A stretch of 64,000 bases of DNA from Prauserella cavernicola. GTDB lineage: Bacteria; Actinomycetota; Actinomycetes; Mycobacteriales; Pseudonocardiaceae. The number at the start of each line of letters is the position of its first letter. Position 1 is the first letter of the stretch. Of this stretch, positions 1-8,158 are shown piece by piece. The notes beneath the pieces are model-generated. The model did no database searches and was not told where the DNA came from. It worked only from the letters and a program-made list of their open reading frames with translations. Position numbers and translations under genes: made by a program. The stretch is taken from contig NZ_JAENJH010000007.1 of assembly GCF_016595675.1 (NCBI RefSeq), positions 124,001 to 188,000 of the forward strand, written 5' to 3'.

Positions 1-1
1 C

Positions 2-946
2 AACGGACTGATCTTCATCAGCATGGACCCGGACGCGCCGCCGCTGCGGGAGTACCTCGGCGACTTCGCGTTCTACCTGGACTACTACACCAAGCAGTCG
101 CCCTCCGGGATCGAGCTGCGCGGACCCCAGCGCTGGCGGATCAAGGCGAACTGGAAGATCGGCGCCGAGAACTTCGCCGGCGACATGTACCACACGCCGC
201 AGACGCACACGAGCGTCGTGGAGATCGGCCTGTTCCGCGAACCCAAGGCCGAGAAGCGCAAGGACGGCTGCACCTACTGGGCCGGCAACGGCGGCGGCAC
301 GACCTACAAGCTGCCGCCCGGCACGCTCGAGGAGCGGCTGCGCTACGTCGGCTATCCCGACGAGATGATCGAGCGGATGACGCGGGTCTGGACGCAGGAG
401 CAGCTCGACGTCGTGGGCCGCGACGGGTTCATGGTCTCGGCGGCCTCGGTGTTTCCGAATATGAGCTTCGTGCACAACTGGCCGAGGGTCGAGGACTCCG
501 ACGACGTGCTGCCGTTCATCTCGATCCGCACCTGGCAGCCGGTGGGACCCGACGAGACCGAGGTGCTGTCGTGGTTCGCGGTGGACGCCGAGGCGCCGGA
601 GGAGTTCAAGGCGCTGTCCTACAAGGCGTATCTGATGTGCTTCGGCAGCACCGGTATGTTCGAGCAGGACGACGTGGAGAACTGGGTCTCGCTGACCAAC
701 ACGGCGGGTGGCTCGATGGCGAGGCGGCTGCTGCTCAACAGCAGGATGGGCCTGCTGGAGGACGACGCCACCGTGGTGCCGCCGCTGCCGTCCGAGCAGT
801 TCTCGGGTCCGGGCGAGGCCTACGTCGGCTACGGCGAGTACAACCAGCGGCACCTGTTGCGCCGCTGGGCCGACCACATGGAACGACCGCCGGGGACCGC
901 GGAGCAGATCCGTGTCGGCGGCGACGGCTCGGCGGTGACGGCATGA
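2..946 (+). CDS. Ring-hydroxylating dioxygenase large (alpha) subunit, C-terminal part, truncated by window edge
   Basis: This is the catalytic subunit of a Rieske non-haem iron dioxygenase, which adds O2 to an aromatic ring to give a cis-dihydrodiol. The reading frame is open to the left edge, so the N-terminal Rieske [2Fe-2S] domain lies outside the window; the visible part is the catalytic domain. The motif GDMYHTPQTH (codons at 179-208) carries the two iron-binding histidines, and the EQDD near 662-673 probably supplies the aspartate ligand. The stop overlaps the small-subunit start (ATGA). The operon around it (small subunit, dihydrodiol dehydrogenase, ferredoxin, reductase, aldolase-type decarboxylase) matches the content of actinobacterial phthalate 3,4-dioxygenase operons. 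Phthalate as substrate is inferred from that context and is not provable from this fragment. Confidence 0.93.
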   Translation, partial: NGLIFISMDPDAPPLREYLGDFAFYLDYYTKQSPSGIELRGPQRWRIKANWKIGAENFAGDMYHTPQTHTSVVEIGLFREPKAEKRKDGCTYWAGNGGGTTYKLPPGTLEERLRYVGYPDEMIERMTRVWTQEQLDVVGRDGFMVSAASVFPNMSFVHNWPRVEDSDDVLPFISIRTWQPVGPDETEVLSWFAVDAEAPEEFKALSYKAYLMCFGSTGMFEQDDVENWVSLTNTAGGSMARRLLLNSRMGLLEDDATVVPPLPSEQFSGPGEAYVGYGEYNQRHLLRRWADHMERPPGTAEQIRVGGDGSAVTA

Positions 947-1563
947 CCTCGGCCCGCGCCCAGTGGCGCCCGACCGGCAACGGCGGACCCTACTCGGCCG
1001 AGTCCGCGCTCGGTGGCCACGCGCCGAGGCTGCAGCGCACCGGCCGTTCGCTGCCGTTCTCGGACGAGCGGCACCTGAGCGCCCACCACTGGCTGGTGGA
1101 GGAGTCCTACGTGCTCGACGCCCAGCACTACGACGAGTGGCTGGACCTGCTGGCCGAGGACATCCACTACCTGATGCCGGTGCGGGTCAGCACCGCGCTC
1201 GGGGCGGGCTACGACTCCGCGCCCGGCATGGCCCACTTCGACGAGAACAAGTACTCGCTGTCGCGGCGGGTCGCGCGCTTCGCCACCGAGCACGCGTGGA
1301 CGGAGGACCCGCCGTCGCGGCTGCGGCACTACGTCACCAACGTGCGCACGTTCGCCACCGACGACCCCGGGCATATCGTCGTGGACTCGGCGGTGCTGCT
1401 GTACCGCAGCAGGGGAGACGTGCGCGAGGCCGCGGTCATCTCCGCGGGCAGGGAGGACCTGCTGCGGCGCACGCCCGACGGCGAGGGCTGGCTGCTCGCG
1501 CGGCGCACGATCCTCGTCGACGACTCGGTGCTGCGCACCCAGAACCTGGCGATCTTCCTGTGA
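943..1563 (+). CDS. Ring-hydroxylating dioxygenase small (beta) subunit
   Basis: A 206-residue protein of the ring-hydroxylating dioxygenase beta family (SnoaL-like fold), the structural partner of the alpha subunit in the alpha3-beta3 oxygenase. Family signatures include the early segment around residues 45-75 (HHWLVEESYVLDAQHYDEW, then DIHYLMPVR) and the C-terminal RRTILVDDSVLRTQNLAIFL-type tail, with length normal for the family. The ATG is chosen because it overlaps the upstream stop by 4 bp, the usual sign of translational coupling, and because residues before it do not resemble the family. Its own stop overlaps the next start (GTGA), so it lies inside one polycistronic message. Confidence 0.93.
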   Translation: MTSARAQWRPTGNGGPYSAESALGGHAPRLQRTGRSLPFSDERHLSAHHWLVEESYVLDAQHYDEWLDLLAEDIHYLMPVRVSTALGAGYDSAPGMAHFDENKYSLSRRVARFATEHAWTEDPPSRLRHYVTNVRTFATDDPGHIVVDSAVLLYRSRGDVREAAVISAGREDLLRRTPDGEGWLLARRTILVDDSVLRTQNLAIFL

Positions 1564-1883
1564 CCCCGCAGACCCCGCAGTGGCCGGGGGAACAGGACGA
1601 CGCCGAGGCCGCCGCCCGCGCCGCCGACGAGCTGCGCGCGCTGCGGGCGGGCTCGCACGGTCAGGAGATCGTGCTGGGCAACGAGTTCGCCGAGATCCGG
1701 GTGAGCAGAGTGGAGACCCGCAACGGCTCCCGGCTGCTGATCGAGGCGCCCAAGTCGGGCCAGTGGGTGGCGTTGTGCCCGCTGGAGCTGGAGGCGCTGA
1801 CGTGGCAGAACGCCGCGACGTTCTCGGCGATGATCGGCACCCCGTTCGGCCCGTTGCTCGGCCACGACGAGGAGGACGCGTGA
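1560..1883 (+). CDS. Small conserved protein of the dioxygenase operon, function unknown
   Basis: A 107-residue protein started by a GTG that overlaps the small-subunit stop by 4 bp and ended by a TGA overlapping the next gene. The N-terminal third is acidic and alanine-rich (probably helical). The core (about residues 35-95) reads as a small beta-rich domain, with EIVLGNEFAEIRV followed by ETRNGSRLLIEAPKSGQWV and the conserved-looking PLELEALTWQ. There are no metal motifs, no signal peptide and no membrane segment. Similar short proteins occur in actinobacterial aromatic dioxygenase operons, where I believe some are loosely named dihydrodiol dehydrogenase, but it lacks a Rossmann motif. Tight coupling implies a role with the oxygenase, such as an accessory or stabilising subunit; this is inference. 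Confidence 0.8.
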   Translation: MTPQTPQWPGEQDDAEAAARAADELRALRAGSHGQEIVLGNEFAEIRVSRVETRNGSRLLIEAPKSGQWVALCPLELEALTWQNAATFSAMIGTPFGPLLGHDEEDA

Positions 1884-2671
1884 CGGGCTGGCTGGAGGGC
1901 CGCAGGGCGCTGGTCGTCGGCGCCGGGTCGGGCATCGGCAGGGCCGTGCTCGACGCGTTCCGGCGCGAGGGTGCGCGCGTCGCCGTGCTGGAACGTGACC
2001 CGGCCAAGTGCGAGGCACTCACCACCGAGCTGCCCGGCGTGCCGGTGGTCACGGGCGACGCGAGTACGAGGGCGGCCAACGACGAGGCGGTGGCGCGGGC
2101 GGCCGAGGAGTTCGGCGGGCTCGACGTCCTGGTCAACTGCGTCGGCGTGTTCGACTTCTACCAGGGCATCGCCGAGCTCGACGCCGAGCACATCGACGAC
2201 GCCTTCGCCGAGATGTTCGCGGTGAACGTCAAGAGTCACCTGCACGCGGTGAAGGCGGCGCTGCCCGCCCTGCGCGCCAGCGGGTCCGGCGCGAGCGTGG
2301 TGCTCACGGAGTCGACCTCGGCGTACTACCCGGGCCGCGGTGGTGTGCTCTACGTGGGGTCGAAGTTCGCGGTGCGCGGACTGGTGACCGCGCTCGCGCA
2401 CGAGCTGGCCCCGGACATCCGGGTCAACGGGGTGGCCCCGGGCGGCACCGTCGGTACCGACCTGCGCGGCCTCGACAGCCTCGGGCTCGGCGAGCGCAGC
2501 CTCGGTGCCACCGCGGGCAGGGAGGCCGAGCTGGCCGGCCGGGTGCCGTTGCGCGTCGCGCTGTCGGGAGCCGACCACGCCTGGAGCTACGTCTTCCTGG
2601 CCTCGTCCCGCTCCCGCGGCATCACCGGTGACGTGATCCATCCCGACGGCGGTATCGCCGTGAAGGCGTGA
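1880..2671 (+). CDS. cis-Dihydrodiol dehydrogenase (SDR family)
   Basis: A 263-residue short-chain dehydrogenase that would oxidise the cis-dihydrodiol made by the dioxygenase to a catechol-type product with NAD+. The nucleotide-binding motif GAGSGIG spans residues 14-20, the NxxG-type element is NCVG near 86-89, and the catalytic Tyr158-x3-Lys162 sits in LYVGSK with serines at 145-147 just before it. The C-terminal GDVIHPDGG is typical of SDR dihydrodiol dehydrogenases such as BphB or PhtB. The GTG start overlaps the previous stop by 4 bp; an in-frame upstream extension exists but would run deep into the preceding gene. Its position between oxygenase subunits and electron-transfer genes fits the dihydrodiol dehydrogenase role. 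Confidence 0.9.
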   Translation: MTGWLEGRRALVVGAGSGIGRAVLDAFRREGARVAVLERDPAKCEALTTELPGVPVVTGDASTRAANDEAVARAAEEFGGLDVLVNCVGVFDFYQGIAELDAEHIDDAFAEMFAVNVKSHLHAVKAALPALRASGSGASVVLTESTSAYYPGRGGVLYVGSKFAVRGLVTALAHELAPDIRVNGVAPGGTVGTDLRGLDSLGLGERSLGATAGREAELAGRVPLRVALSGADHAWSYVFLASSRSRGITGDVIHPDGGIAVKA

Positions 2672-2685
2672 GAAGGAGGAACGAC

Positions 2686-2883
2686 ATGGCGATCGTCAAG
2701 GCCGATCTGGAGCTGTGCCAGGGCTACGCCAACTGTGTCGTCGCGGCCGACGACGTGTTCGACCTCGACGACGACGGCGTGGTGGTGCTGCTGAGGGCGG
2801 AGGTTCCCGAGTCCGACGTGGACCGGGTCACCGACGCCGCCCGCAGCTGCCCCGTCTCGGCGTTGCTGGTCGAGACGCCGTGA
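2686..2883 (+). CDS. [3Fe-4S]-type ferredoxin
   Basis: A 65-residue actinobacterial ferredoxin with three cysteines (Cys11, Cys17 and Cys55, the last followed by Pro), the pattern for a [3Fe-4S] cluster. It is rich in Asp and Glu, as expected of a soluble electron carrier. The ATG at 2686 is preferred over an upstream start at 2668 because a strong AAGGAGG ribosome site lies directly before it, and residue 1 then matches the usual N-terminus. It would pass electrons from the reductase encoded next to the Rieske oxygenase. The stop overlaps the reductase start by 4 bp. Confidence 0.93.
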   Translation: MAIVKADLELCQGYANCVVAADDVFDLDDDGVVVLLRAEVPESDVDRVTDAARSCPVSALLVETP

Positions 2884-4118
2884 GCCCGGTGACGGTGGTC
2901 GTGGGTTCCTCGGTCGGCGGGGTGCGCACGGCACAGGCGTTGCGCGCGGCAGGCTACGACGGCGACGTGGTGCTCGTCGGCGAGGAAACCGTGGCGCCCT
3001 ACGACAAACCACCGCTGTCCAAGGGGTTGCTCGCCGGCACCTCGACGACGGCCGACATCACGCTGCTGACCGAGCAGGCCGCGCGCGAGGCCGGGATCGA
3101 GCTGCTGCTCGGCCGCGCCGCGAGCGGGCTCGACGTCGCGGGGCGCCGCGTCGAGCTCGACGACGGCGAGCGGCTGGCCTACGACGACGTCGTGCTCGCC
3201 ACGGGCGCGCGGGCCAGGCCCTCGCCGTGGGGCGCGCTGCCGGGCGTGCACGTGCTGCGCTCCCTCGCCGACGCGACCGCGCTGGCCGACGACCTGCGCC
3301 AGGGCGGTCCACTGGTGGTGATCGGCGCGGGCTTCATCGGCGCCGAGGTCGCCGCGACCGCACGCGGGATGGGCGTCGCGGACGTGACGCTCGTCGACCC
3401 GGCGCCCGTGCCGTTGAGCCGGGCGCTCGATGTGGAGGTGGCGGGAATCCTCGCGCGGCTGCACGCCGAGAACGGCGTTCACACCCGGTTCGGCGTCGGT
3501 GTCGAGGGCATCGAGCGGGTCGCCGGCGGGCTGCTCGTGCGCCTGGCCGACGAGACCGTCCTGCCCGCGGCCACCGTGGTCGTCGGCATCGGCGCGGTGC
3601 CCAACGACGACTGGCTGCGCGACTCCGGCCTCCGGCTCGACGACGGCGTGGTGTGCGACGCCTACAGCCGGGCGGCCGAGCACGTCTACGCCGTCGGCGA
3701 CGTGGCGCGGCTGCCGCATCCCCGGCGGGGCGGGCTGGTGCGCGCCGAGCACTGGACCAACGCCGTGGAGCAGGCTCGCACCGTGGCCCGCACCATCGCC
3801 CTGCCCGAGTCACCACTCGCCCATGTGCCGGTCGACTACGTGTGGAGCGACCAGTACGACCGCACCATCCAGCTCACCGGCCGCACCGGCGGCACGCTCG
3901 CGCACGTCCTCGTGCCGGGTCCCGACCCGGACCGCGCGTTCGCCGCGCTCTACGCCGACGCCGACGGCACGTTCGCCGGCGCGGTCACCGTCGGCTGGCC
4001 GCGCGCGCTCGTCACCTGCCGCAAGGCCGCGGGTCAGGACACCGGGACGAGCCTGGAGGAGATCCGGCAGGCGCTGTCCGCTCCACGGCCTGGCGTGAGG
4101 AAGGAGGCGGCCCGATGA
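2880..4118 (+). CDS. Ferredoxin reductase, FAD/NAD(P)H-dependent
   Basis: A 412-residue flavoprotein of the BphA4/HcaD rubredoxin-ferredoxin reductase family. It takes electrons from NAD(P)H and reduces the ferredoxin encoded just upstream. The N-terminal FAD site has the form VVGSSVGG (residues 7-14), followed by PYDKPPLSK, which is characteristic of this family. A second Rossmann site VIGAGFIGAE near residue 146 binds the nicotinamide cofactor, and VYAVGDVA near 270 is the second FAD contact. A reductase C-terminal domain follows. The GTG start overlaps the ferredoxin stop (GTGA). Confidence 0.93.
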   Translation: MSPVTVVVGSSVGGVRTAQALRAAGYDGDVVLVGEETVAPYDKPPLSKGLLAGTSTTADITLLTEQAAREAGIELLLGRAASGLDVAGRRVELDDGERLAYDDVVLATGARARPSPWGALPGVHVLRSLADATALADDLRQGGPLVVIGAGFIGAEVAATARGMGVADVTLVDPAPVPLSRALDVEVAGILARLHAENGVHTRFGVGVEGIERVAGGLLVRLADETVLPAATVVVGIGAVPNDDWLRDSGLRLDDGVVCDAYSRAAEHVYAVGDVARLPHPRRGGLVRAEHWTNAVEQARTVARTIALPESPLAHVPVDYVWSDQYDRTIQLTGRTGGTLAHVLVPGPDPDRAFAALYADADGTFAGAVTVGWPRALVTCRKAAGQDTGTSLEEIRQALSAPRPGVRKEAAR

Positions 4119-4837
4119 GCGAGGAACTCGCCCCGCTGCGCGAGCACATCGCGCAGGCCTGCCGGGTACTGGCCGCCCGCGGTCTCGCCGACGGGATCCT
4201 GGGCCACATCAGCCTGCGCGTCGACCCGCGGCGGCTGCTCGTGCGCTGCCGGGGACCCGAGGAACGGGGACTCGCGTTCACCGCCGACGCCGACATCCGG
4301 CTCGTGGACCTCGACGGAGAGCCCGGCGCGGCGGGCGAGCTCGACGGCGGTTACGCGGTGCCGAACGAGCTGCCCCTGCACACCGAGGTCCTGCGCCGCA
4401 GGCCCGACGTCGAGGCCGTGGTGCACGCCCACCCACCGTCGGTGGTCGCGGCGGATCTCGCCGGTCTCGCCATCCGGCCCATCGTGGGGGCGTTCGACAT
4501 CCCCGGCACCCGGCTGGCGGCCGGGGGAGTGCCCGTCTACCCGCGCGGTGTGTTGGTGCGCAGCCGGACACTGGCGGCGGAGATGGTCCAGGCGCTGGGC
4601 GACCGGCCCGTCGTGTTACTGCGCGGCCACGGGCTGACCAGCGCCGCCACGAGCGTCGAGCAGGCCGTGCTCCAGTCGGTGAGCGTGGATGTACTCGCGG
4701 CGCTGTCGCTGCGCGTCGTCGCCGCGGGTGGCACGCTCGTGGACCTGCCCGAGCACGACCTGGCCGAGCTGCCCGACCTCGGCGGAGCGTTCAACACGGC
4801 GACGGCGTGGCGCCACGAGGTGGCACGGTTGCCGTGA
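4115..4837 (+). CDS. Class II aldolase/adducin-family decarboxylase, probably acting on a dihydroxyphthalate
   Basis: A 240-residue protein of the class II aldolase/adducin fold with metal-binding histidines in HTEVL, VVHAHPPS and RGHG. The family includes fuculose-phosphate aldolase and the 3,4-dihydroxyphthalate 2-decarboxylase of actinobacterial phthalate operons (PhtC/PadC). The segment IRPIVGAFDIPGTRLA with VPVYPRGVL resembles that decarboxylase branch. The location directly after the dioxygenase electron-transfer genes, with a 4-bp overlap and an AAGGAGGC ribosome site at 4101-4108, supports a step after dihydrodiol dehydrogenation. If the substrate is 3,4-dihydroxyphthalate the product is protocatechuate. 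The exact substrate is inferred from context. Confidence 0.82.
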   Translation: MSEELAPLREHIAQACRVLAARGLADGILGHISLRVDPRRLLVRCRGPEERGLAFTADADIRLVDLDGEPGAAGELDGGYAVPNELPLHTEVLRRRPDVEAVVHAHPPSVVAADLAGLAIRPIVGAFDIPGTRLAAGGVPVYPRGVLVRSRTLAAEMVQALGDRPVVLLRGHGLTSAATSVEQAVLQSVSVDVLAALSLRVVAAGGTLVDLPEHDLAELPDLGGAFNTATAWRHEVARLP

Positions 4838-4887
4838 GTGGCCGAAATTCTGCAGAGCGATCGTCCTTTGTGTTCACTGCGAAGCTG

Positions 4888-4933
4888 TTGACACCAACGA
4901 GTGAATGAAAGAAAGTAATTCTGCATCGCAGAG
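4888..4933 (+). promoter_or_regulatory. Possible promoter and IclR-type operator of the second aromatic operon
   Basis: The 169-bp gap before the transporter contains TTGACA at 4888-4893. No perfect -10 follows; the AT-rich stretch around 4912-4920 is the only candidate. Downstream at 4919-4933 lies TTCTGCATCGCAGAG, with inverted CTGC/GCAG arms, and a related TTCTGCAGAG occurs at 4848-4857. The 15-bp form resembles elements at the IclR gene start (8144-8158) and upstream of mobA (11734-11748). Confidence 0.4.
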
Positions 4934-5006
4934 GTTGATTTTCCCCGGTTGACGCGATGCCCCACTCGGTGGGCGCGCCCAACGAAGCGCGCGGAGAGGA
5001 ATAACT

Positions 5007-6371
5007 GTGTCCATCCACGTCATCGGAGTCGTGGCGCTGGTGCTGGTGTTCGTCGTCGGCACGCTCAGACCCGTCAGCATCGGAGCGCTCTCGCTCGTCG
5101 CGACCTTCCTCATCGGAACCCTCGTGGCACACGAGACCGTCGACGAGCTGCTCGCCGGCTTCCCCGCGGATCTCTTCGTCCTGCTCGTCGGGGTGACCTA
5201 CCTGTTCGGCCTCGCGGCGGTGAACGGCACGATCGAATGGATCATCGACCGGGCCGTGCGGTTGTTCGGCGACCGGCCCGCGCTCGTGCCCTGGCTCATC
5301 TTCGTGTTCTCGGCGGTGCCGACCACGGCCGGCGCCCTCGGCCCGGCCGGTGTCGCGATGCTCGCGCCGTTGTGCCTGCGGCTGGGTGAGCGCTACGCGA
5401 TCGACCGGCGCATGACGGCGCTGATGGTCATGCACGGATCGTGCGTGGGCAACTTCTCTCCGCTCAACGGACTCGCCATCATCGTGCAGAAGGCGGCGGG
5501 CGCGGGCGGCGTGCAGGTCTCGTCCTCCGCGCTGTTCTTCGGCAACGCCGCCTACAACATCGTGCTCGGCGTGGTCATCTACCTGTGCTTCGGCGGCCGG
5601 ACGCTGCTGCGCGAGCGGCACACCCGCGTCGCGACGGCGGCCGCCACGGTCACGGCGAGCGTCGGTGCCGCCGCGGACGGTGGCCGGGTCTCCACCACGA
5701 CCGCGGGCGACCCGCCGCGGGCAAGCGGCGGTGTGGACTCCGACGCCGAGGGCGGCTCGCCGCGGCCCACGGCGCTGCGCGGTGACCAGGCGATCACGTT
5801 GCTGGTCATGCTGGGGGTCGGCGTCGGGGCGCTCGTCTTCGACGTCGAGATCGGCTTCCTCGCGCTCGTCGCCGCGGTGGCGCTGCACGCGGTGTTCCCG
5901 AAGCGCTTCGAGGCAGCCGAGAAGAAGATCGTGTGGTCGGTGGTGCTGCTGATCTGCGGTGTCACCACGCTCGTCGGGGCCATGGAGCGCTACGGCACGA
6001 TCGACGCCGTCGGCAACGGCATCGCCGCCATCGGCGTGCCGCTGCTCATCGCCTTCCTGCTGTGCCTCGTCGGCGCGGTCACCTCCGCCTTCGGCTCCAG
6101 CGCCGGACTGCTCGGCGTGCTCATCCCGCTCGCGGTGCCGTTCCTCGTGCAGGGCGAGATCGGGGCCACCGCGATGATCGTCGCGCTGGCGATCTCGGCG
6201 ACGGTGGTGGACTCCACGCCGTTCTCGTCCGTCGGAGCGCTGACCCTGGCCAACGCTCCCGAACCGGCCCGCCCCGCGTTGTTCCGCACGATGATCCGCT
6301 GGGGCATCGCGATGGCGGTGACCGCTCCCGTACTGACGTGGCTCGTCTTCATCCTGCCGAGCTCGTCCTGA
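5007..6371 (+). CDS. MatC-like dicarboxylate/anion permease
   Basis: A 454-residue polytopic membrane protein with an N-terminal region typical of the dicarboxylate carrier MatC family (residues 1-150, containing GFPADLFVLLVGVTYLFGLA) and an SLC13/ion-transporter-like C-terminal half. A hydrophilic, threonine- and glycine-rich loop of about 60 residues (roughly 205-265) separates the halves. The GTG start has GGAGAGGA about 8 bp upstream. It is the first gene of an operon with an aldolase-family protein and a 4,5-dihydroxyphthalate-decarboxylase-like protein, so uptake of an aromatic di- or monocarboxylate is likely. A paralogue with the same architecture is at 22210-23550 beside sulfonate genes, showing that the family has been adapted to different anions here. 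Confidence 0.85.
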   Translation: MSIHVIGVVALVLVFVVGTLRPVSIGALSLVATFLIGTLVAHETVDELLAGFPADLFVLLVGVTYLFGLAAVNGTIEWIIDRAVRLFGDRPALVPWLIFVFSAVPTTAGALGPAGVAMLAPLCLRLGERYAIDRRMTALMVMHGSCVGNFSPLNGLAIIVQKAAGAGGVQVSSSALFFGNAAYNIVLGVVIYLCFGGRTLLRERHTRVATAAATVTASVGAAADGGRVSTTTAGDPPRASGGVDSDAEGGSPRPTALRGDQAITLLVMLGVGVGALVFDVEIGFLALVAAVALHAVFPKRFEAAEKKIVWSVVLLICGVTTLVGAMERYGTIDAVGNGIAAIGVPLLIAFLLCLVGAVTSAFGSSAGLLGVLIPLAVPFLVQGEIGATAMIVALAISATVVDSTPFSSVGALTLANAPEPARPALFRTMIRWGIAMAVTAPVLTWLVFILPSSS

Positions 6372-6408
6372 CCCAAAACTGTCCACTGAGGATCGGAGAA
6401 CCAAGCAG

Positions 6409-7104
6409 ATGTGCGCTGATGTCCGGGAGATCGTGGCGACCTCGTCGCGGGTGCTCGCCGCCGCGGGACACGGAGACCTGATCTGGGGCCACGTGTCCGC
6501 CCGCGATCCAGGCGGGCACGGCGTGTGGCTGAAGTCGGCGGAGTGGGGACTCGACGAGGTGAGCCCGGAGCGGGTGCACCTCGTCGACGAAGACGGCGCC
6601 GTGCTCAGCGGCGAGGGCACCCGGCACAGCGAGTTCCCCATCCACACCGAGATCATGGCCGCCCGGCCCGATGTCGGCGCCGTCGTCCACACGCACCCGC
6701 CGCACGCCGTGGCGCTGGCCGCCACCGGCCAGCCGTTGCGCCCGGTCAGCCATGCCGCCAACTACTTCGTGCCGCCCGCGGTGCCGCGCTTCACCGACAC
6801 CGCGGACCTCGTGCTGACCCGCGAGCTGGGCCGCTCGCTCGCGACCACGCTCGGCGACGCCCGCGCCGTGTTCCTCGTCAACCACGGCATCGTCGCCGTC
6901 GGCAAGGACGTCGAGGAGGCCACCGTGGCGGCGATCCTGCTGGAGCGCGCGTGCGCCCAGCAGCTGCTCACCCACACCGGCGGCGGCTGGCCCACCTGGT
7001 CGCCGCAGGACGAGTCACTGGCCAAGCGCGAGCACATCTACCACGAGCGCGCCGTGTCGGCGGTGTGGGACTACCTCGTGCGCCGACTGCCCGCCGAGTC
7101 CTGA
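6409..7104 (+). CDS. Second class II aldolase/adducin-family protein
   Basis: A 231-residue metal-dependent class II aldolase-fold protein. Zn-ligand histidines are visible in HTEIM, VVHTHPPH and VNHGI. It is only distantly similar to the decarboxylase at 4115-4837: it lacks the VPVYPR segment and has SHAANYFVPPAVPRF instead, so a different substrate is likely. It lies 37 bp after the transporter with a GGAGAA ribosome site and 14 bp before the Pht5-like gene, so the three form an operon. Possible roles are decarboxylation or aldol cleavage of an oxygenated aromatic acid; the sequence alone does not decide. Confidence 0.85.
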   Translation: MCADVREIVATSSRVLAAAGHGDLIWGHVSARDPGGHGVWLKSAEWGLDEVSPERVHLVDEDGAVLSGEGTRHSEFPIHTEIMAARPDVGAVVHTHPPHAVALAATGQPLRPVSHAANYFVPPAVPRFTDTADLVLTRELGRSLATTLGDARAVFLVNHGIVAVGKDVEEATVAAILLERACAQQLLTHTGGGWPTWSPQDESLAKREHIYHERAVSAVWDYLVRRLPAES

Positions 7105-7118
7105 AAGGAGCGACGGCC

Positions 7119-8108
7119 GTGTCCCCGGTGTTCACCATGGCCTGCCAGGCCTACGACCGGATGTGGCCGCTGCGCACGGGCGAGGTCCGCGTGGCGGGAG
7201 CCGAGCTGAACTTCCTCGACCTTCCGGTGGAGGAGACGTTCTTCCGGATGCTGAAGTTCGGAGAGTTCGACATCGCTGAGCTGTCGCTGTCGAGCTACGT
7301 GCTCACGCTGGCGCAGGGCTCGCCGTTCGTGGCCGTGCCGGTGTTCCCGTCGCGCGCGTTCCGGCACAGCGCGGTGTACGTGCGGAGGGACTCGCCCGTC
7401 ACCGACCCGGCCGAGCTCGCGGGCGGCACCGTGGGTGTGCCCGAGTACCAGATCACCGCCGCGGTGTGGGTGCGCGGCATCCTCGCCGAGCACCACGGTC
7501 TGCCCGTGGAGTCCGTGCGCTACCGCACCGGCGGGCTCGACACCCCGGGCCGGGAGGAGAAGCTCGCACTCGACCTGCCGCCCGGGGTCGACGTGCGGCC
7601 GATCGGTGAGGGGCGGACGCTGTCGCGGTTGCTGCTCGACGGAGAGCTGGACGCCGTCTACAGCGCCCGCAACCCGGGTCCGTTCAACACCGAGGCCCAG
7701 GGCGGGTTGCGGCGGCTGTTCGGTGACCCCGAGCGGACGGAACGCGACTACCACCGGCGCACCGGCATCTTCCCGGTCATGCACACGCTCGTGCTGCGGC
7801 GCGAGGTCTACGAGCGCAACCGGTGGCTCGCGCGCGAGCTCGTCAAGGCGTGCGTGCGGGCGAAATCCGTCGCGCTGGCCGGGCTCGGCGAGACGGCCGC
7901 GCTGCCGTACGCGCTGCCGTGGCTGTGGGCCGAGGTGGAGCGGACCCGCGCCGCGCTGGGAGACGACTGGTGGCCCTACGGCGTCGAGGCGAACCACACG
8001 ACGCTGGAGACGTTCCTGCGCTACTCCCACGAGCAGGGTCTGGCGGCGCGCCGGTACGAACCGGCCGAGCTGTTCGCCCCCGAGACACTCGCCGAGGTGG
8101 TCGTGTGA
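7119..8108 (+). CDS. 4,5-Dihydroxyphthalate decarboxylase-like protein (Pht5 family)
   Basis: A 329-residue protein with a periplasmic-binding-protein-like fold but no signal peptide. It strongly resembles Pht5, the 4,5-dihydroxyphthalate decarboxylase of Pseudomonas. Shared features include GEFDIAELSLSSYVLTLAQG near residues 50-70, VPEYQITAAVWVRGIL near 107-122, RTGIFPVMH near 216 and FLRYSHEQGL near the C-terminus. The Pseudomonas enzyme converts 4,5-dihydroxyphthalate to protocatechuate. The GTG start follows an AAAGGAGC ribosome site; a downstream ATG at 7137 would remove conserved residues. Actinobacterial members are widespread and many are untested, so the assignment to a specific substrate is moderate. 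Confidence 0.85.
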   Translation: MSPVFTMACQAYDRMWPLRTGEVRVAGAELNFLDLPVEETFFRMLKFGEFDIAELSLSSYVLTLAQGSPFVAVPVFPSRAFRHSAVYVRRDSPVTDPAELAGGTVGVPEYQITAAVWVRGILAEHHGLPVESVRYRTGGLDTPGREEKLALDLPPGVDVRPIGEGRTLSRLLLDGELDAVYSARNPGPFNTEAQGGLRRLFGDPERTERDYHRRTGIFPVMHTLVLRREVYERNRWLARELVKACVRAKSVALAGLGETAALPYALPWLWAEVERTRAALGDDWWPYGVEANHTTLETFLRYSHEQGLAARRYEPAELFAPETLAEVVV

Positions 8109-8137
8109 GCGGGGGAGAACCGTGGCCGGGCGTCGGC

Positions 8138-8158
8138 TAGGATTTCTGCTGTGAAGAA
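8138..8158 (+). promoter_or_regulatory. -10 element for a leaderless IclR message with overlapping operator-like repeat
   Basis: TAGGAT at 8138-8143 is a good actinobacterial -10. The distance to the GTG at 8151 is 7 bp, so transcription would start at or next to the start codon, giving a leaderless mRNA; no ribosome site is visible. TTCTGCTGTGAAGAA at 8144-8158 (TTCT/AGAA arms) overlaps the start site and could be an autoregulatory operator. Confidence 0.5.
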
